Assembly: GCA_963706685.1 (NCBI GenBank)
Contig: CAVPMY010000017.1
Coordinates: 496,001-560,000, forward strand
Reading direction: 5' to 3'
Length of the DNA stretch: 64,000 bases
Source of the DNA: CADEEN01 sp963706685
GTDB taxonomy: Bacteria; Pseudomonadota; Gammaproteobacteria; Burkholderiales; Burkholderiaceae_C
Made by a program: the position numbers and the translations under genes. Positions 29,221 through 38,012 of the stretch are shown here, piece after piece. The notes beneath the pieces are model-generated. The model was not told where the DNA came from. It did not search any database and was given only the letters and a program-made list of their open reading frames with translations. The first letter of the stretch is position 1; every line of letters starts with the position of its first letter.

Positions 29221-29275
29221 AGCCGTTGCGTGTTGATCGCGTCGCAGCGGCATTGATTGCCGTAAGCTGCCCGCC

Positions 29276-30526
29276 ATGAGTCAGCACAGTGCCGTTCCCA
29301 CCTTTCGCCGTTCCTTCATCCAAGCCGCGATCACGTTGCTTGCCGTCACCGCCCTCGGCATTGCCGCTTGCGGTGGTGGAGGCGGCAGCGGCAGCGGCAT
29401 GCTGGGCAATGAGCCGCCGCTCGACAGCAGTCAGGCAGCGTCGACGCTCGGCCGCACGACGCTGCTCGGCGCCCAGCTCAATGCCCCGTGGGGCCTGGCG
29501 TTCCTGCCGGACGGCCGCATGCTCGTCAGCGAAAAAGGCGGCGCGCTGGCAGTGGTCAGCGCCGACGGCGCGCTCGTGCAGACACGCCTGCCCGGCCCGC
29601 CCAACATCGACACGACGGGCCAGGGCGGCCTGCTCGACGTGGCCGTCGATGCCGACTTCGGCAGCACACGCTGGGTCTTTCTCACCTTCGCCGAGTTCGG
29701 GGCCGGCGGCGCCGGCACCGCGTTGGCGCGCGGCACGCTGAACGCTGCCTACAACGGTTGGGAGCAAAGCCCGCAGGTGATATGGCGGCAGACACCGAAG
29801 GTGGCCGCCGGTCTGCACTACGGCGCCCGCATGGCTTTTCGAAGCGACAACACACTGTATGTGGCGGTCGGCGAGCGCGGCGTCGAAAGCAACAGCGGCA
29901 GCGCGCGCAGCGATGCCACCGGGGTGCAAAACGCCGCCAACACGATCGGCAAGGTGGTGCGGCTGAACCGCGACGGCACACCCGCCGACGGCAGCACCTT
30001 CGGCATATACAGCACCGGCCATCGCAATCCGCAGGGCGCGGCGGTGCGGCCGGGCAGCAACGAGCTCTGGATCACCGAGCACGGTCCGCAAGGCGGCGAC
30101 GAGCTCAATCGGGTGTCTCAGGGCGCCAACTACGGCTGGCCCATCAAGAGCTACGGCTGCGACTACGGTGCGCCGCCCCAGGTCGTTGCCTGCCGCATCG
30201 GCGGCGGCATGCACGCGCCGGACTACACCGAGCCAGCGTCGATCTGGGTTCCCACGTCCACAGCGCCATCGGGCCTGATGTTCTACAGCGGCAGCGCCTT
30301 TGCCGAGTGGCAAGGCAATCTGTTCAGCGGCGCGTTGGCCGGCAGCACGTTGTGGCGCATCGTCGTCGACAACAATGGCGACGCCGTGTCTCGACAGGAG
30401 ATCGCGGCCGTCAAGGCACTCGGTGCGCGCATCCGCGATGTGCGCCAAGGACCCGACGGCAACATCTACCTGCTGACCGACGGCAGCGGCAACAACGCCA
30501 ACCGGATCGTGCGCCTCGCACCTTAG
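29276..30526 (+). CDS. PQQ-dependent soluble sugar dehydrogenase-like lipoprotein (paralogue 1)
   Basis: A 416-residue beta-propeller of the aldose sugar dehydrogenase (YliI/GDH-B) family. A lipobox-like signal (LGIAAC, Cys32) and a glycine-rich linker suggest membrane anchoring. Family motifs: NAPWGLAFLPDGRMLVSE, GQGGLLDVAV, YSTGHRNPQG, WITEHGPQGGDELN and RIRDVRQGPDGNIYLLTD. PQQ and calcium binding are expected from the family. A close paralogue follows after a MITE insertion. The stop TAG overlaps the element's target duplication. Confidence 0.85.
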   Translation: MSQHSAVPTFRRSFIQAAITLLAVTALGIAACGGGGGSGSGMLGNEPPLDSSQAASTLGRTTLLGAQLNAPWGLAFLPDGRMLVSEKGGALAVVSADGALVQTRLPGPPNIDTTGQGGLLDVAVDADFGSTRWVFLTFAEFGAGGAGTALARGTLNAAYNGWEQSPQVIWRQTPKVAAGLHYGARMAFRSDNTLYVAVGERGVESNSGSARSDATGVQNAANTIGKVVRLNRDGTPADGSTFGIYSTGHRNPQGAAVRPGSNELWITEHGPQGGDELNRVSQGANYGWPIKSYGCDYGAPPQVVACRIGGGMHAPDYTEPASIWVPTSTAPSGLMFYSGSAFAEWQGNLFSGALAGSTLWRIVVDNNGDAVSRQEIAAVKALGARIRDVRQGPDGNIYLLTDGSGNNANRIVRLAP

Positions 30527-30687
30527 GGCAACGCTGAAGAAGTCCCCGTGGATGCGCGCGCCCTGGTTTGGGATGGGCTGCAAGGCGCAAACCGCAGCCA
30601 TAGCCCCAGCTATGGCGAGGATTTGCAACGCCGCGGACCGCCCAAAGCAGGGATGCGCGCGCCGCGAGGGACTTTTTCAGCGTTGCC
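30527..30687. mobile_element. 161-bp MITE with 20-bp terminal inverted repeats and TTAG target duplication
   Basis: The ends GGCAACGCTGAAGAAGTCC and the complement of GGACTTTTTCAGCGTTGCC differ at one base. TTAG flanks both sides (30523-30526 and 30688-30691), matching the YTAR four-base duplication of IS5-group elements. Internal sequence continues as an imperfect long palindrome with a CCATAG/CTATGG central hairpin. There is no coding capacity; it would need a transposase in trans. Confidence 0.8.
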
Positions 30688-30741
30688 TTAGGGTTATTCG
30701 TGCTGCGGCACGATCGTCGTCTCAGCATTCAGCGAGGATCG

Positions 30742-31839
30742 ATGATCGTGAGACACCTGCTGGTCTTTCTTGCCGCCGTCTTTGTCAGCGGCTGTGCGCC
30801 GGCGCAAGCACTCAAGCCCGTCGTCGTCGCCAAAGGCCTCGAGCATCCCTGGGGCCTGGCCTTCTTGCCCGATGGCCGCCTGCTCGTCACCGAGCGCGCG
30901 GGGCGCATGCGCATCGTCGAGCGCGATGGCCGGCTGAACGAGCCGCTGGCCGGATTGCCGCCGGTGGTGGCGGCCGGCCAGGGCGGCCTGCTCGATGTCG
31001 TGCTGCATCCGCAGTTCGCTCAGAACCAGCTCGTCTACTGGACCTTCAGCGAAGCCGGCGATGGCGGCGCGGCCACGGCCGTGGCCCGCGGCAAGCTCGA
31101 AGGCAATGCGCTGACCGGCGTGCAGGTGATCTTCCGCCAACTGCCCAAGGTCGGCGGCGGCAACCACTTCGGCTCGCGCCTGGTGTGGGCGCGCGACGGC
31201 CGGCTGTTCGTCGGCCTGGGCGACCGCTTCAGTCGCAAGGACGATGCGCAGACGCTCGACAACCACATGGGCAAGCTGGTGCGCATCGAGGCCGACGGCC
31301 AGGTACCGGCGGACAACCCGTTCGCGCAACGCAACGGTGCCAGGCCCGAGATCTGGAGCTACGGCCACCGCAACATCCAGGGCGCCGCGCAGCATCCGGC
31401 CACGGGCGAGTTGTGGATCGTCGAGCACGGCCCACAAGGCGGTGATGAACTGAACGTGCCGGCGGCCGGCGCCAACCACGGCTGGCCGGTCATCACCTAC
31501 GGCCGCAACTACGGCATCGGCACCCAGATCGGCGAAGGCACCGAACGCGCCGATGTCGCGCCGCCGCTGCGCCATTGGGTGCCGACGTCGATCGCGCCCT
31601 CGGGCATGGCGTTCCTGACCAGCGAGCGCTACCCCGGTTGGAAGGGCAACCTGTTCATCGGCACGCTGCGCGGCGCGCACCTGGTGCGCCTCGAACTCGA
31701 CGGCCGCAAGGTGGTCAAGGAAGAGCGGCTGCTGACCGAGCGCAACGCCCGCATCCGCGACGTTCGCCAGGGCCCCGACGGCTGGCTCTATGTGCTCACC
31801 GACAGCCCGGATGGGCAGGTCTGGCGGCTGGAGCGCTGA
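30742..31839 (+). CDS. PQQ-dependent soluble sugar dehydrogenase-like lipoprotein (paralogue 2)
   Basis: A 365-residue second member of the aldose sugar dehydrogenase family. The lipobox FVSGC (Cys18) indicates a lipoprotein. Motifs parallel the first copy: HPWGLAFLPDGRLLVTE, GQGGLLDVVL, YGHRNIQGAA, WIVEHGPQGGDELN, SIAPSGMAFL and RIRDVRQGPDGWLYVLTD. It is closer than the first copy to E. coli YliI. The two genes probably arose by duplication and diverged; the MITE lies between them. The ATG at 30742 starts the signal peptide. Confidence 0.87.
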   Translation: MIVRHLLVFLAAVFVSGCAPAQALKPVVVAKGLEHPWGLAFLPDGRLLVTERAGRMRIVERDGRLNEPLAGLPPVVAAGQGGLLDVVLHPQFAQNQLVYWTFSEAGDGGAATAVARGKLEGNALTGVQVIFRQLPKVGGGNHFGSRLVWARDGRLFVGLGDRFSRKDDAQTLDNHMGKLVRIEADGQVPADNPFAQRNGARPEIWSYGHRNIQGAAQHPATGELWIVEHGPQGGDELNVPAAGANHGWPVITYGRNYGIGTQIGEGTERADVAPPLRHWVPTSIAPSGMAFLTSERYPGWKGNLFIGTLRGAHLVRLELDGRKVVKEERLLTERNARIRDVRQGPDGWLYVLTDSPDGQVWRLER

Positions 31840-31840
31840 G

Positions 31841-32185
31841 CTACAGGCCGGGCGATTGCGCACGCAGCGCGATCGTCACCAAAGCCGACGAATCTTCGAG
31901 CGCGACCACGCCGTGCACGACATCGCCCGGCAGGTGCAGCAGATGCCCGGCACGAAGGACATGGCTGTGGCCGTCGGCGGTGACGTCGATGGCACCTTCG
32001 ATGCACTGCACGACGATCCCGCCTGCCACTTTGTGCGGCGGCAGTGACTTGCCCGCCAGCAGCACCAGACGGATGACTTCCAGATCCTGCGACTTGAAGA
32101 TGGCCAGCGTCGTTTCGCTGGCCAGGCGCGGGCCGAGCGGCCGCACATCGACAGCGAGGCCCGGCGGCGCGTGCGAAAGGGCCAT
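31841..32185 (-). CDS. Small cupin-domain protein
   Basis: A 114-residue single-domain cupin with the two beta-barrel motifs: LPPHKVAGGIVVQCIEG around residue 48 and AGHLLHLPGDVVHGV around 78, in which PxxH histidines could bind a metal. The exact substrate is unknown; small cupins include isomerases, dioxygenases and metal-storage relatives. It is convergent with the second sugar dehydrogenase, its stop lying two bases from that gene's stop. Confidence 0.75.
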   Translation of the reverse strand: MALSHAPPGLAVDVRPLGPRLASETTLAIFKSQDLEVIRLVLLAGKSLPPHKVAGGIVVQCIEGAIDVTADGHSHVLRAGHLLHLPGDVVHGVVALEDSSALVTIALRAQSPGL

Positions 32186-32273
32186 GGCTTGTCTGAGCGC
32201 TGGGCAGTGGCGGTGGCGGTACGCCGTCGTCTGCCGCCCGGCGCGCGCGCCATGGGCGAGCAGAAACGGCCGC

Positions 32274-32555
32274 TCAGGCGTCGCTGGCGTTGCCCTTGCC
32301 GTGGTGGCAGCCGTCGCCGCTGTCCTTCTTCATGTCGACCGGCGTCGAGCGTTGACTGGCCGCATCCTCCGCCTTGGCCTTGTTGACGTCCTTGACCGAC
32401 GGCACGCCCTGCGCTGCAGCCTTGGCGGCCGCCGATGGCTTGTTCTTGGCTGGCGCGTTGGGCTTTGCACTCTCGGCCGATTGCGCAAAGCCTGCGTGTG
32501 AAGCCAGCAGCGCGGTTGCGGCAGCCAGCGTGAAGAACAGAGAGGAAACTCGCAT
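32274..32555 (-). CDS. Small secreted hypothetical protein, Lys/Ala-rich
   Basis: A 93-residue protein with a Sec signal (SLFFTLAAATALLASHAGFA, cleavage near residue 25). The mature part is rich in Ala, Lys and Ser and ends GDGCHHGKGNASDA with a Cys-His-His patch that might bind metal. GGAG precedes the ATG at 32555. I know no family. It lies 88 bases upstream of the cupin gene in the same direction. Confidence 0.6.
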   Translation of the reverse strand: MRVSSLFFTLAAATALLASHAGFAQSAESAKPNAPAKNKPSAAAKAAAQGVPSVKDVNKAKAEDAASQRSTPVDMKKDSGDGCHHGKGNASDA

Positions 32556-32669
32556 GGCGATCTCCGTGGGTGGGCGGCGGATCGACTCTACTCCGGCGTT
32601 GCTGCCAAGCCAACCACCACGAGAAGTACAGGGGCACCGATGCCGTCGGCTGTCCGGGCGGGGCGACGC

Positions 32670-33173
32670 TCAGCTTGTCGGGCAGGCGCTGTCAAAGCCC
32701 GGTGCCGGTGCAGCCGGTGCGGCATCCGGCGCGGCAAAGGCGTGACGAAAGTTGAAGGCCCGGGGGTTCGGACCCTGGGTGCGCAGACATTCGAGCCGGG
32801 CAATGGCTTCGGCCACGCTCGGCCGATGGCCCTTGGGCACCCACCACAGCACGAGGAAGGCCTCGTCCATGCGCGCGAACCATTCGCGGCGGCGGCGCAT
32901 CAGCTCGACATGGGCCGACGCATACACATACCGGTTGAGCGACTCGACATCGCGCCAGACCGACATGTTGACCAGCATGTTCTCGTTGTCGGCGAACGGG
33001 CGGATCGCCGTGGCGTCGCCCTGCTCCGACTGCAGCCGCCACACGAAACCCGGCGTTGATTCCGCCAGGGCGTTGATGCGCTCCAGGTTGTTGGCGAAAT
33101 CGGCCATCAGCGGCGACTCCATCGGCGCCTTGATGATGCCGATGTTCAGCTGTGCCAGCTCGAACGCCGACAT
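32670..33173 (-). CDS. DUF3291-domain protein
   Basis: A 167-residue protein matching the DUF3291 pattern (dimeric alpha-beta barrel, monooxygenase-like): FELAQLNIGIIKAPMESP, then DFANNLERINALAESTPGFVWR, NMSVWRDVESLNRYVY and FLVLWWVPKGHRPSVAEA. The ATG at 33173 gives the usual short N-terminus. About 20 C-terminal residues are Ala/Pro-rich. Function unknown. It lies 20 bases downstream of the SapC-like gene and is probably cotranscribed with it. Confidence 0.75.
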   Translation of the reverse strand: MSAFELAQLNIGIIKAPMESPLMADFANNLERINALAESTPGFVWRLQSEQGDATAIRPFADNENMLVNMSVWRDVESLNRYVYASAHVELMRRRREWFARMDEAFLVLWWVPKGHRPSVAEAIARLECLRTQGPNPRAFNFRHAFAAPDAAPAAPAPGFDSACPTS

Positions 33174-33193
33174 GCCGGCGCCTGGGCGTGTGC

Positions 33194-33949
33194 TCAAGCC
33201 GTTGCCGTCTGCGGCGACCGCGCCACGCGACGCTCGACCAGGCCGCGCATCAAGCCCAGCGAGAACTGGTGCGCGTAGATCATCGCCAGCACGCCGCTCT
33301 TGTGCAGTTGCGACACGGCGGCTTCCGGCAATTCGCTGAACTTGTTCTCGTCGACGGTGAAAAAGCCTTCCACCGTCAGCTGCTTGCCGTCGGGCAGCGA
33401 GGCTTCGAATCGCATCGGCTGCAGCAGCTCGAGCTCGAGCAGGTTGCGGCCGAGCAGGCGTGTGCGCTGGGCCTCGTTTTCCAGTTGCTCGAGGAACTTG
33501 CGTCGATCTTCGAGCATCGGCGTCGGCTGACCGTTGTCGTCGAACAGCGGCTCGCCATCACTGGTCGACAACGCGTCGGCGTGGCTGTCGATGACGACGA
33601 CATAGCTTTGCGCTTCGGTGCGTGCCAGGCCGAGCGGATAGCCGCGCAGCAGCGCCGGCACATAGCGTGCGGCCCACGAGCCGTCGGCCTGGAGCATCAG
33701 GTTCTCGCCTTGCGTCAGGCCGAGCACGGCCACCGGCGCGACTTCGCGCTGGCCGTCGTCGCCCTGGCCGGCCTCGATGAAGACGATCGGGTAGTCGCGC
33801 GCGGCGTCGATGAACTCCACCGCAGCGACGAACAGCGAGTTCATGCCGGCCGTGCGGTCGAAACGCACCGCCGGCGAATTCAGGCGCTGCGCGCGGTGTT
33901 GCACCCGGTCGAGTGCGACCGGCGAGGCGAAGAGGACAGGATCGATCAT
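33194..33949 (-). CDS. SapC-family protein
   Basis: A 251-residue SapC-family protein (the family is named from S-layer-associated SapC of Campylobacter, but most members lack a proven role). Seen: VAAVEFIDAARDYPIVFIEA and WAARYVPALLRGYPLGLA, a region on ordered sites typical of the family, and FFTVDENKFSELP near the C-terminus. The start at 33949 overlaps the stop of the upstream CBS-domain gene (ATGA), so translation is coupled. No signal peptide is seen. Confidence 0.75.
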   Translation of the reverse strand: MIDPVLFASPVALDRVQHRAQRLNSPAVRFDRTAGMNSLFVAAVEFIDAARDYPIVFIEAGQGDDGQREVAPVAVLGLTQGENLMLQADGSWAARYVPALLRGYPLGLARTEAQSYVVVIDSHADALSTSDGEPLFDDNGQPTPMLEDRRKFLEQLENEAQRTRLLGRNLLELELLQPMRFEASLPDGKQLTVEGFFTVDENKFSELPEAAVSQLHKSGVLAMIYAHQFSLGLMRGLVERRVARSPQTATA

Positions 33950-35259
33950 GCGGCGGTACTCGCTTCCGGGGGTTCGACGATTGGTGAAACAAGCACCTTG
34001 TCGATGCGCTTGCCGTCCATGTCGACGACTTCGAATCGCCAGTCCTGCCAGTCCACGCGGTCGGTGACGACGGGCAGGCGGCCGAGCAAGAGCATGATCA
34101 TGCCAGCCAGTGTGTTGTAGCGGCCACGTTCTTCTTCGGGCAGCACCTTCAGGCCGAGACGGTCTTTCATTTCCGGCACCGGGATCAGGCCGTCGAGCAG
34201 CCAGCTGCCGTCGCCGCGCTCGACGGCCCAGGCATCGTCGTCGGCCGGCGCGCTGAACTCGCCGGTGATGGCTTCGAGCACATCGCGCACGGTGATCACG
34301 CCCTGCACCTCGCCGTATTCGTCGACGACGAACACGAGCTCGGCATCCGAGCCGCGGAAATGCTCGAGCAACTCCATGCCGGTCAGTGTTTCGGGCACGA
34401 ACACCGGCGCGCTGACCAGGTCGACGATCGAAGGCGTTTCGCCGCGCGCCAGCGCCGGCAGCAGCGACTGCGCGGCCAGCACGCCGACCACATCGGACAG
34501 ATCGCCGCGGCACACCGGGTAGCGCGTGCGCTGATGCTCGGCCATCAGCGCCAGTGTTGCGGGCAGCGGCGCGGCCGCGTCGAGCCAGGTGATCTCGGCG
34601 CGCGGAATCATCATCGAGCCGATCTGGCGCTCGTCGAGGCGAAAGACATTGCGCACCATCTGGTGCTCATGCATTTCGATGACGCCGGACTCGACGCCCT
34701 CTTCCAGGCTGGCCGCGATCTCCTCCTCGGTGACGCTGCGGTTGCTGTTGCCGCGGATGCCGAGCAGGCGCAGCGTGGCTACGGTGCACATCGACAACAG
34801 CGCGACGAACGGCCGCGCCGCGGTAGACAGCCAGTTCATCGGCGTGGCCACCAGGCGCGCAATGACTTCGGGGAACATCTGCCCCAGGCGCTTGGGCACC
34901 AGTTCGCCGAAGATGATGGTCAGGAACGTAATGCTGACCACCACCAGCGCCGTGGCCGTGACCGCGGCGCCGGTGGCCGGCAGTGCGTCAAACGTCCGCT
35001 CGAGCCATGCCGCCAGCGGCTGCGAGAAGGCAGCGTCACCGACGATGCCGTTCAGGATGCCGATCGATGTGATGCCGATCTGCACCGTGGACAAGAACTT
35101 GGTCGGGTTGTCGTGCAGCTCGATCGCTGTCTGCGCGCCACGCTCACCGGCCTCGATCATGACCTGCAGCCGCGCCTTGCGGCTGGCGGTGAGCGCCATT
35201 TCCGACATGGCGAAGACGCCGTTGAGCAGGATCAGGAAAACAAGAAGCGCAACGTCCAT
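33946..35259 (-). CDS. HlyC/CorC-family (CNNM-like) CBS-domain membrane protein
   Basis: A 437-residue protein with DUF21 spans at the N-terminus (MDVALLVFLILLNGVFAMSE, about four spans), two CBS domains (MIPRAEITWLDAAAPL and LVFVVDEYGEVQGVITVRDVLEAI), and a C-terminal CorC_HlyC domain (WLLDGLIPVPEM, YNTLAGMIMLLLGRLP). The family resembles CNNM magnesium transporters and binds adenine nucleotides in its CBS pair. It is the first gene of the three-gene unit ending with DUF3291. Confidence 0.87.
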   Translation of the reverse strand: MDVALLVFLILLNGVFAMSEMALTASRKARLQVMIEAGERGAQTAIELHDNPTKFLSTVQIGITSIGILNGIVGDAAFSQPLAAWLERTFDALPATGAAVTATALVVVSITFLTIIFGELVPKRLGQMFPEVIARLVATPMNWLSTAARPFVALLSMCTVATLRLLGIRGNSNRSVTEEEIAASLEEGVESGVIEMHEHQMVRNVFRLDERQIGSMMIPRAEITWLDAAAPLPATLALMAEHQRTRYPVCRGDLSDVVGVLAAQSLLPALARGETPSIVDLVSAPVFVPETLTGMELLEHFRGSDAELVFVVDEYGEVQGVITVRDVLEAITGEFSAPADDDAWAVERGDGSWLLDGLIPVPEMKDRLGLKVLPEEERGRYNTLAGMIMLLLGRLPVVTDRVDWQDWRFEVVDMDGKRIDKVLVSPIVEPPEASTAA

Positions 35260-35306
35260 GCCCGCGGCAGGGGGTGAAGGGCTGTGCAGCGTAGCAGAAT
35301 GAACCC

Positions 35307-36131
35307 ATGCATTGGCTGATCGGCGATTTGCAAGGCTGCGGCGACGCTTTCGACAGGCTGCTCGCGCAGGTCGGCTTTTCGCCGTCGCGCGACGGCCTGA
35401 CCGTGCTCGGCGACCTGGTCAACCGCGGGCCGCAGTCACTGCAGGTGCTGCAGCGCATGCGTGCGCTCGGCGCATCGGCGGAGGCGTTGCTGGGCAACCA
35501 TGACCTGCACCTGCTGGCGGTGGCGTATGGCGTGCGGCCGGCGCATGCCAGCGATACCCTGAATGAGATCCTCGAGTCGCCCGAGCGCCAGGCCTGGCTC
35601 GAATGGCTGCGCGCGCGCCCACTGGCGCTCGAGCGCCACGGCTGGTTGTGTGTGCATGCCGGCGTCAATCCGGCATGGACGGCGCTGCAAACACTGACGC
35701 TGGCCGCTGAAGTGCAGGCGCTGCTGAGCGGCCCCGACCTGGCGGACTTCCTGCCCCGCATGTACGGCAACGAGCCGGCGCGCTGGGACGACGCGCTGCA
35801 GGGTGCGGAGCGTTGGCGCCACGTCATCAACGTGCTGACGCGCATCCGGTTCGTGCACGCCGACGGCGCGCTCGACTTCAAGGCCAAGGAAGGCGCAGCT
35901 GCAGCGCCGCCGGGCCTCGTGCCCTGGTTCGACGCACCGCGGCGGGCCAGCGCCGGCACACCGATCGCGTTCGGACATTGGTCAACCCTGGGCCTCGTCA
36001 ACCAGGCGACCCTGCTCGGCCTGGACACCGGTTGTGTCTGGGGTGGATCGCTGACCGCGGTGCGGGTCGACGGCGGACGGCGCGAGGTCGTGCAGGTGCG
36101 CTGCGAGCCAGCCCAGCGGCCCGGCGCCTGA
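35307..36131 (+). CDS. apaH: Symmetrical diadenosine tetraphosphatase ApaH
   Basis: A 274-residue metallophosphatase, the usual ApaH size. Motifs in order: IGDLQGC, LGDLVNRGPQS, LGNHDLHLLAVAYG, VHAGVNPAW, and FGHWSTLGL, followed by LDTGCVWGGSLTAVRV. It hydrolyses Ap4A symmetrically to two ADP and also decaps certain RNAs. It is divergent from the CBS-domain gene, 47 bases away, and precedes the tRNA-Ser gene. Confidence 0.92.
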   Translation: MHWLIGDLQGCGDAFDRLLAQVGFSPSRDGLTVLGDLVNRGPQSLQVLQRMRALGASAEALLGNHDLHLLAVAYGVRPAHASDTLNEILESPERQAWLEWLRARPLALERHGWLCVHAGVNPAWTALQTLTLAAEVQALLSGPDLADFLPRMYGNEPARWDDALQGAERWRHVINVLTRIRFVHADGALDFKAKEGAAAAPPGLVPWFDAPRRASAGTPIAFGHWSTLGLVNQATLLGLDTGCVWGGSLTAVRVDGGRREVVQVRCEPAQRPGA

Positions 36132-36178
36132 GCGGCGGCGCCGATTCGGCACGCTACAGTTGCAGCCTGCGAGCGTCG

Positions 36179-36266
<88 letters not shown>

Positions 36267-36299
36267 CCCGGCGCCAGGCCGCGCGGCAGCAAAAGCCGA

Positions 36300-38012
36300 T
36301 CATCCCAAGCAGGTGCGGTTCTTGCCGTTGCGCTTGGCGTCGTACAGGGCGCTGTCGGCGCGTTCGAGGGCGCTGCCCAGGAGTTCGCCGGTGCGCCAGA
36401 CGGTCACGCCGGCCGAGAAGGTGACGAAGACATCGCGGCCCTCGTGCATGAACAGGCCCATGGTGAGTCCACGCTGCACGCGCGTCAGCACCTCTTGCGC
36501 CTCGGCCGGGTCGGTGCCCGGCAGCAGCACGACAAATTCCTCGCCACCGAAGCGCGCCACATGGTCCACCGGCCGCAGCGCGTCCCGAACCTGCGTGGCC
36601 AGGGCCTTGAGCGCGGAGTCGCCGGCGGCGTGGCCGAGAGAGTCATTGAGCTTCTTGAAGTTGTCGATGTCGATCAGGCCGATGGCGAGCGGGCTGCCGT
36701 CGCGCTCGCTGCGCGCAGATTCGACCTCGAACATCTGCGCCAGGCCACGGCGATTGGCGACCTGCGTCAAGGCGTCGGTGGACACTTCTTCGGACAGGCG
36801 ACGCAGTTCGCCTTCGAGTTCGCGCACGCGGCTGTTCAACGTCTCCGCCTGCTCGCGGCTGGCGCTGATGCGCGCGCTGGCATCGGCGACTTCGCTCTGC
36901 ACGGAGCGGCTGGACTGGAGCATGCGGTGCAGCACGCTGCTCATCTGCTCGCGCGAATCGGCCTGCTCGAGGTCGTCGGTGCAGCGCACGAGATCTTCGC
37001 TGAAGCGCCCGGTCTGGCCGCCAAGAGCTTGCAACTCCGCTGACAGGCTTTCCACAAGGGCCCTCAGCGACGCTCGTGCACGGTCGCGTTCGGCACGCAG
37101 GCGCTGCTGTTGAATGCGCGTCTGCGTCAGCATGTCGGCCGCCGCACGCACGCCGCGCACGCTCAGCACTTCGCCATCGAGGCTGGCGCGTAGCGCGTCG
37201 GCCTGGCCACGCGCCCAGCTGTCTTCCTCGGCCAGATCGGGCAGGCCCTCGCCGAGTGCGCGCACCAGCTTGCCGAGTTCATCGACCAGATGGTGGCGCT
37301 GCAGGAACACGCGCCGTGCCTGCTCGCAAGTGGCTTCGATCTGCGCTGCCAAGCCGTCATCGACGCTGCCACTGCGCCAGCGCTGCGCCTGGCTGCCGAG
37401 TTCTCTGGCCAGCGCCGTGGCGTTGGCATCGTCGGCGGGCAGGGCCACGCGCAACGCCTGCTCGAAGCTGTCCGCCACCTGGGGCCAAGCACCGGCCGTC
37501 GACGCGCTGCTGGGGATCTCTGGCGCCTGCTCGCCATGGGGCGCCGACTGGCCGTCATCGGCTGCGTCGTGTTGCCAGGCGCCGACGAGTTGCGTCAGCC
37601 GCTCGCGCATGCGCAGCGAATGGCTGCGGCTGCTGGCCAGCACATGCTTGATGCTTTCTTTCTTGCGCGCGGCGGTCCATTGGCGTGAGCCTTGCTCGAG
37701 ACCGCGCACGAGTTGATCGACCAGTTGCGCCCACAGCGCGCCATCGTCGGGCTGCTGAGGCGTCGGCGACGCCGGCGCCGGCTGCAGACGTGGCGCCGAA
37801 CCGCCGCACTCGATCCAGGCGCGCGCGTAGTTGTCCGGCGTCGGTTCGAGCCTGCTTTGCGCCAGGCGCATCAACGTCGCCTTGGCAATCTGCGCCGACG
37901 ACAGCGCCTCGCGCCGCTTGACCCCATCCGTCATGGCAGCAGGCCGGTTGGCGCCGGCAGCCGGCAGGCTGGTGTCACGGGCTTGCTCATGCACCGATTC
38001 GCGGCCGTTCAT
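36300..38012 (-). CDS. Diguanylate cyclase with long helical N-terminal region
   Basis: A 570-residue protein. About 400 residues of helical, coiled-coil-like sequence precede a GGDEF domain with ALTQVANRRGL, FKKLNDSLGHAAGDSALKALA and the active-site motif FGGEEF near residue 490. The allosteric I-site RPVD lies five residues before it, so product inhibition is expected. No membrane span is seen, so it is probably cytosolic. The ATG at 38012 overlaps the stop of the EAL gene upstream (ATGA). Confidence 0.85.
   Translation of the reverse strand: MNGRESVHEQARDTSLPAAGANRPAAMTDGVKRREALSSAQIAKATLMRLAQSRLEPTPDNYARAWIECGGSAPRLQPAPASPTPQQPDDGALWAQLVDQLVRGLEQGSRQWTAARKKESIKHVLASSRSHSLRMRERLTQLVGAWQHDAADDGQSAPHGEQAPEIPSSASTAGAWPQVADSFEQALRVALPADDANATALARELGSQAQRWRSGSVDDGLAAQIEATCEQARRVFLQRHHLVDELGKLVRALGEGLPDLAEEDSWARGQADALRASLDGEVLSVRGVRAAADMLTQTRIQQQRLRAERDRARASLRALVESLSAELQALGGQTGRFSEDLVRCTDDLEQADSREQMSSVLHRMLQSSRSVQSEVADASARISASREQAETLNSRVRELEGELRRLSEEVSTDALTQVANRRGLAQMFEVESARSERDGSPLAIGLIDIDNFKKLNDSLGHAAGDSALKALATQVRDALRPVDHVARFGGEEFVVLLPGTDPAEAQEVLTRVQRGLTMGLFMHEGRDVFVTFSAGVTVWRTGELLGSALERADSALYDAKRNGKNRTCLG

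Noticed and set aside
29168..30628. 486-codon minus-strand frame opposite the first sugar dehydrogenase
   Set aside because: Shadow frame; the plus strand has the full propeller motifs. Its first residues are merely the MITE translated.
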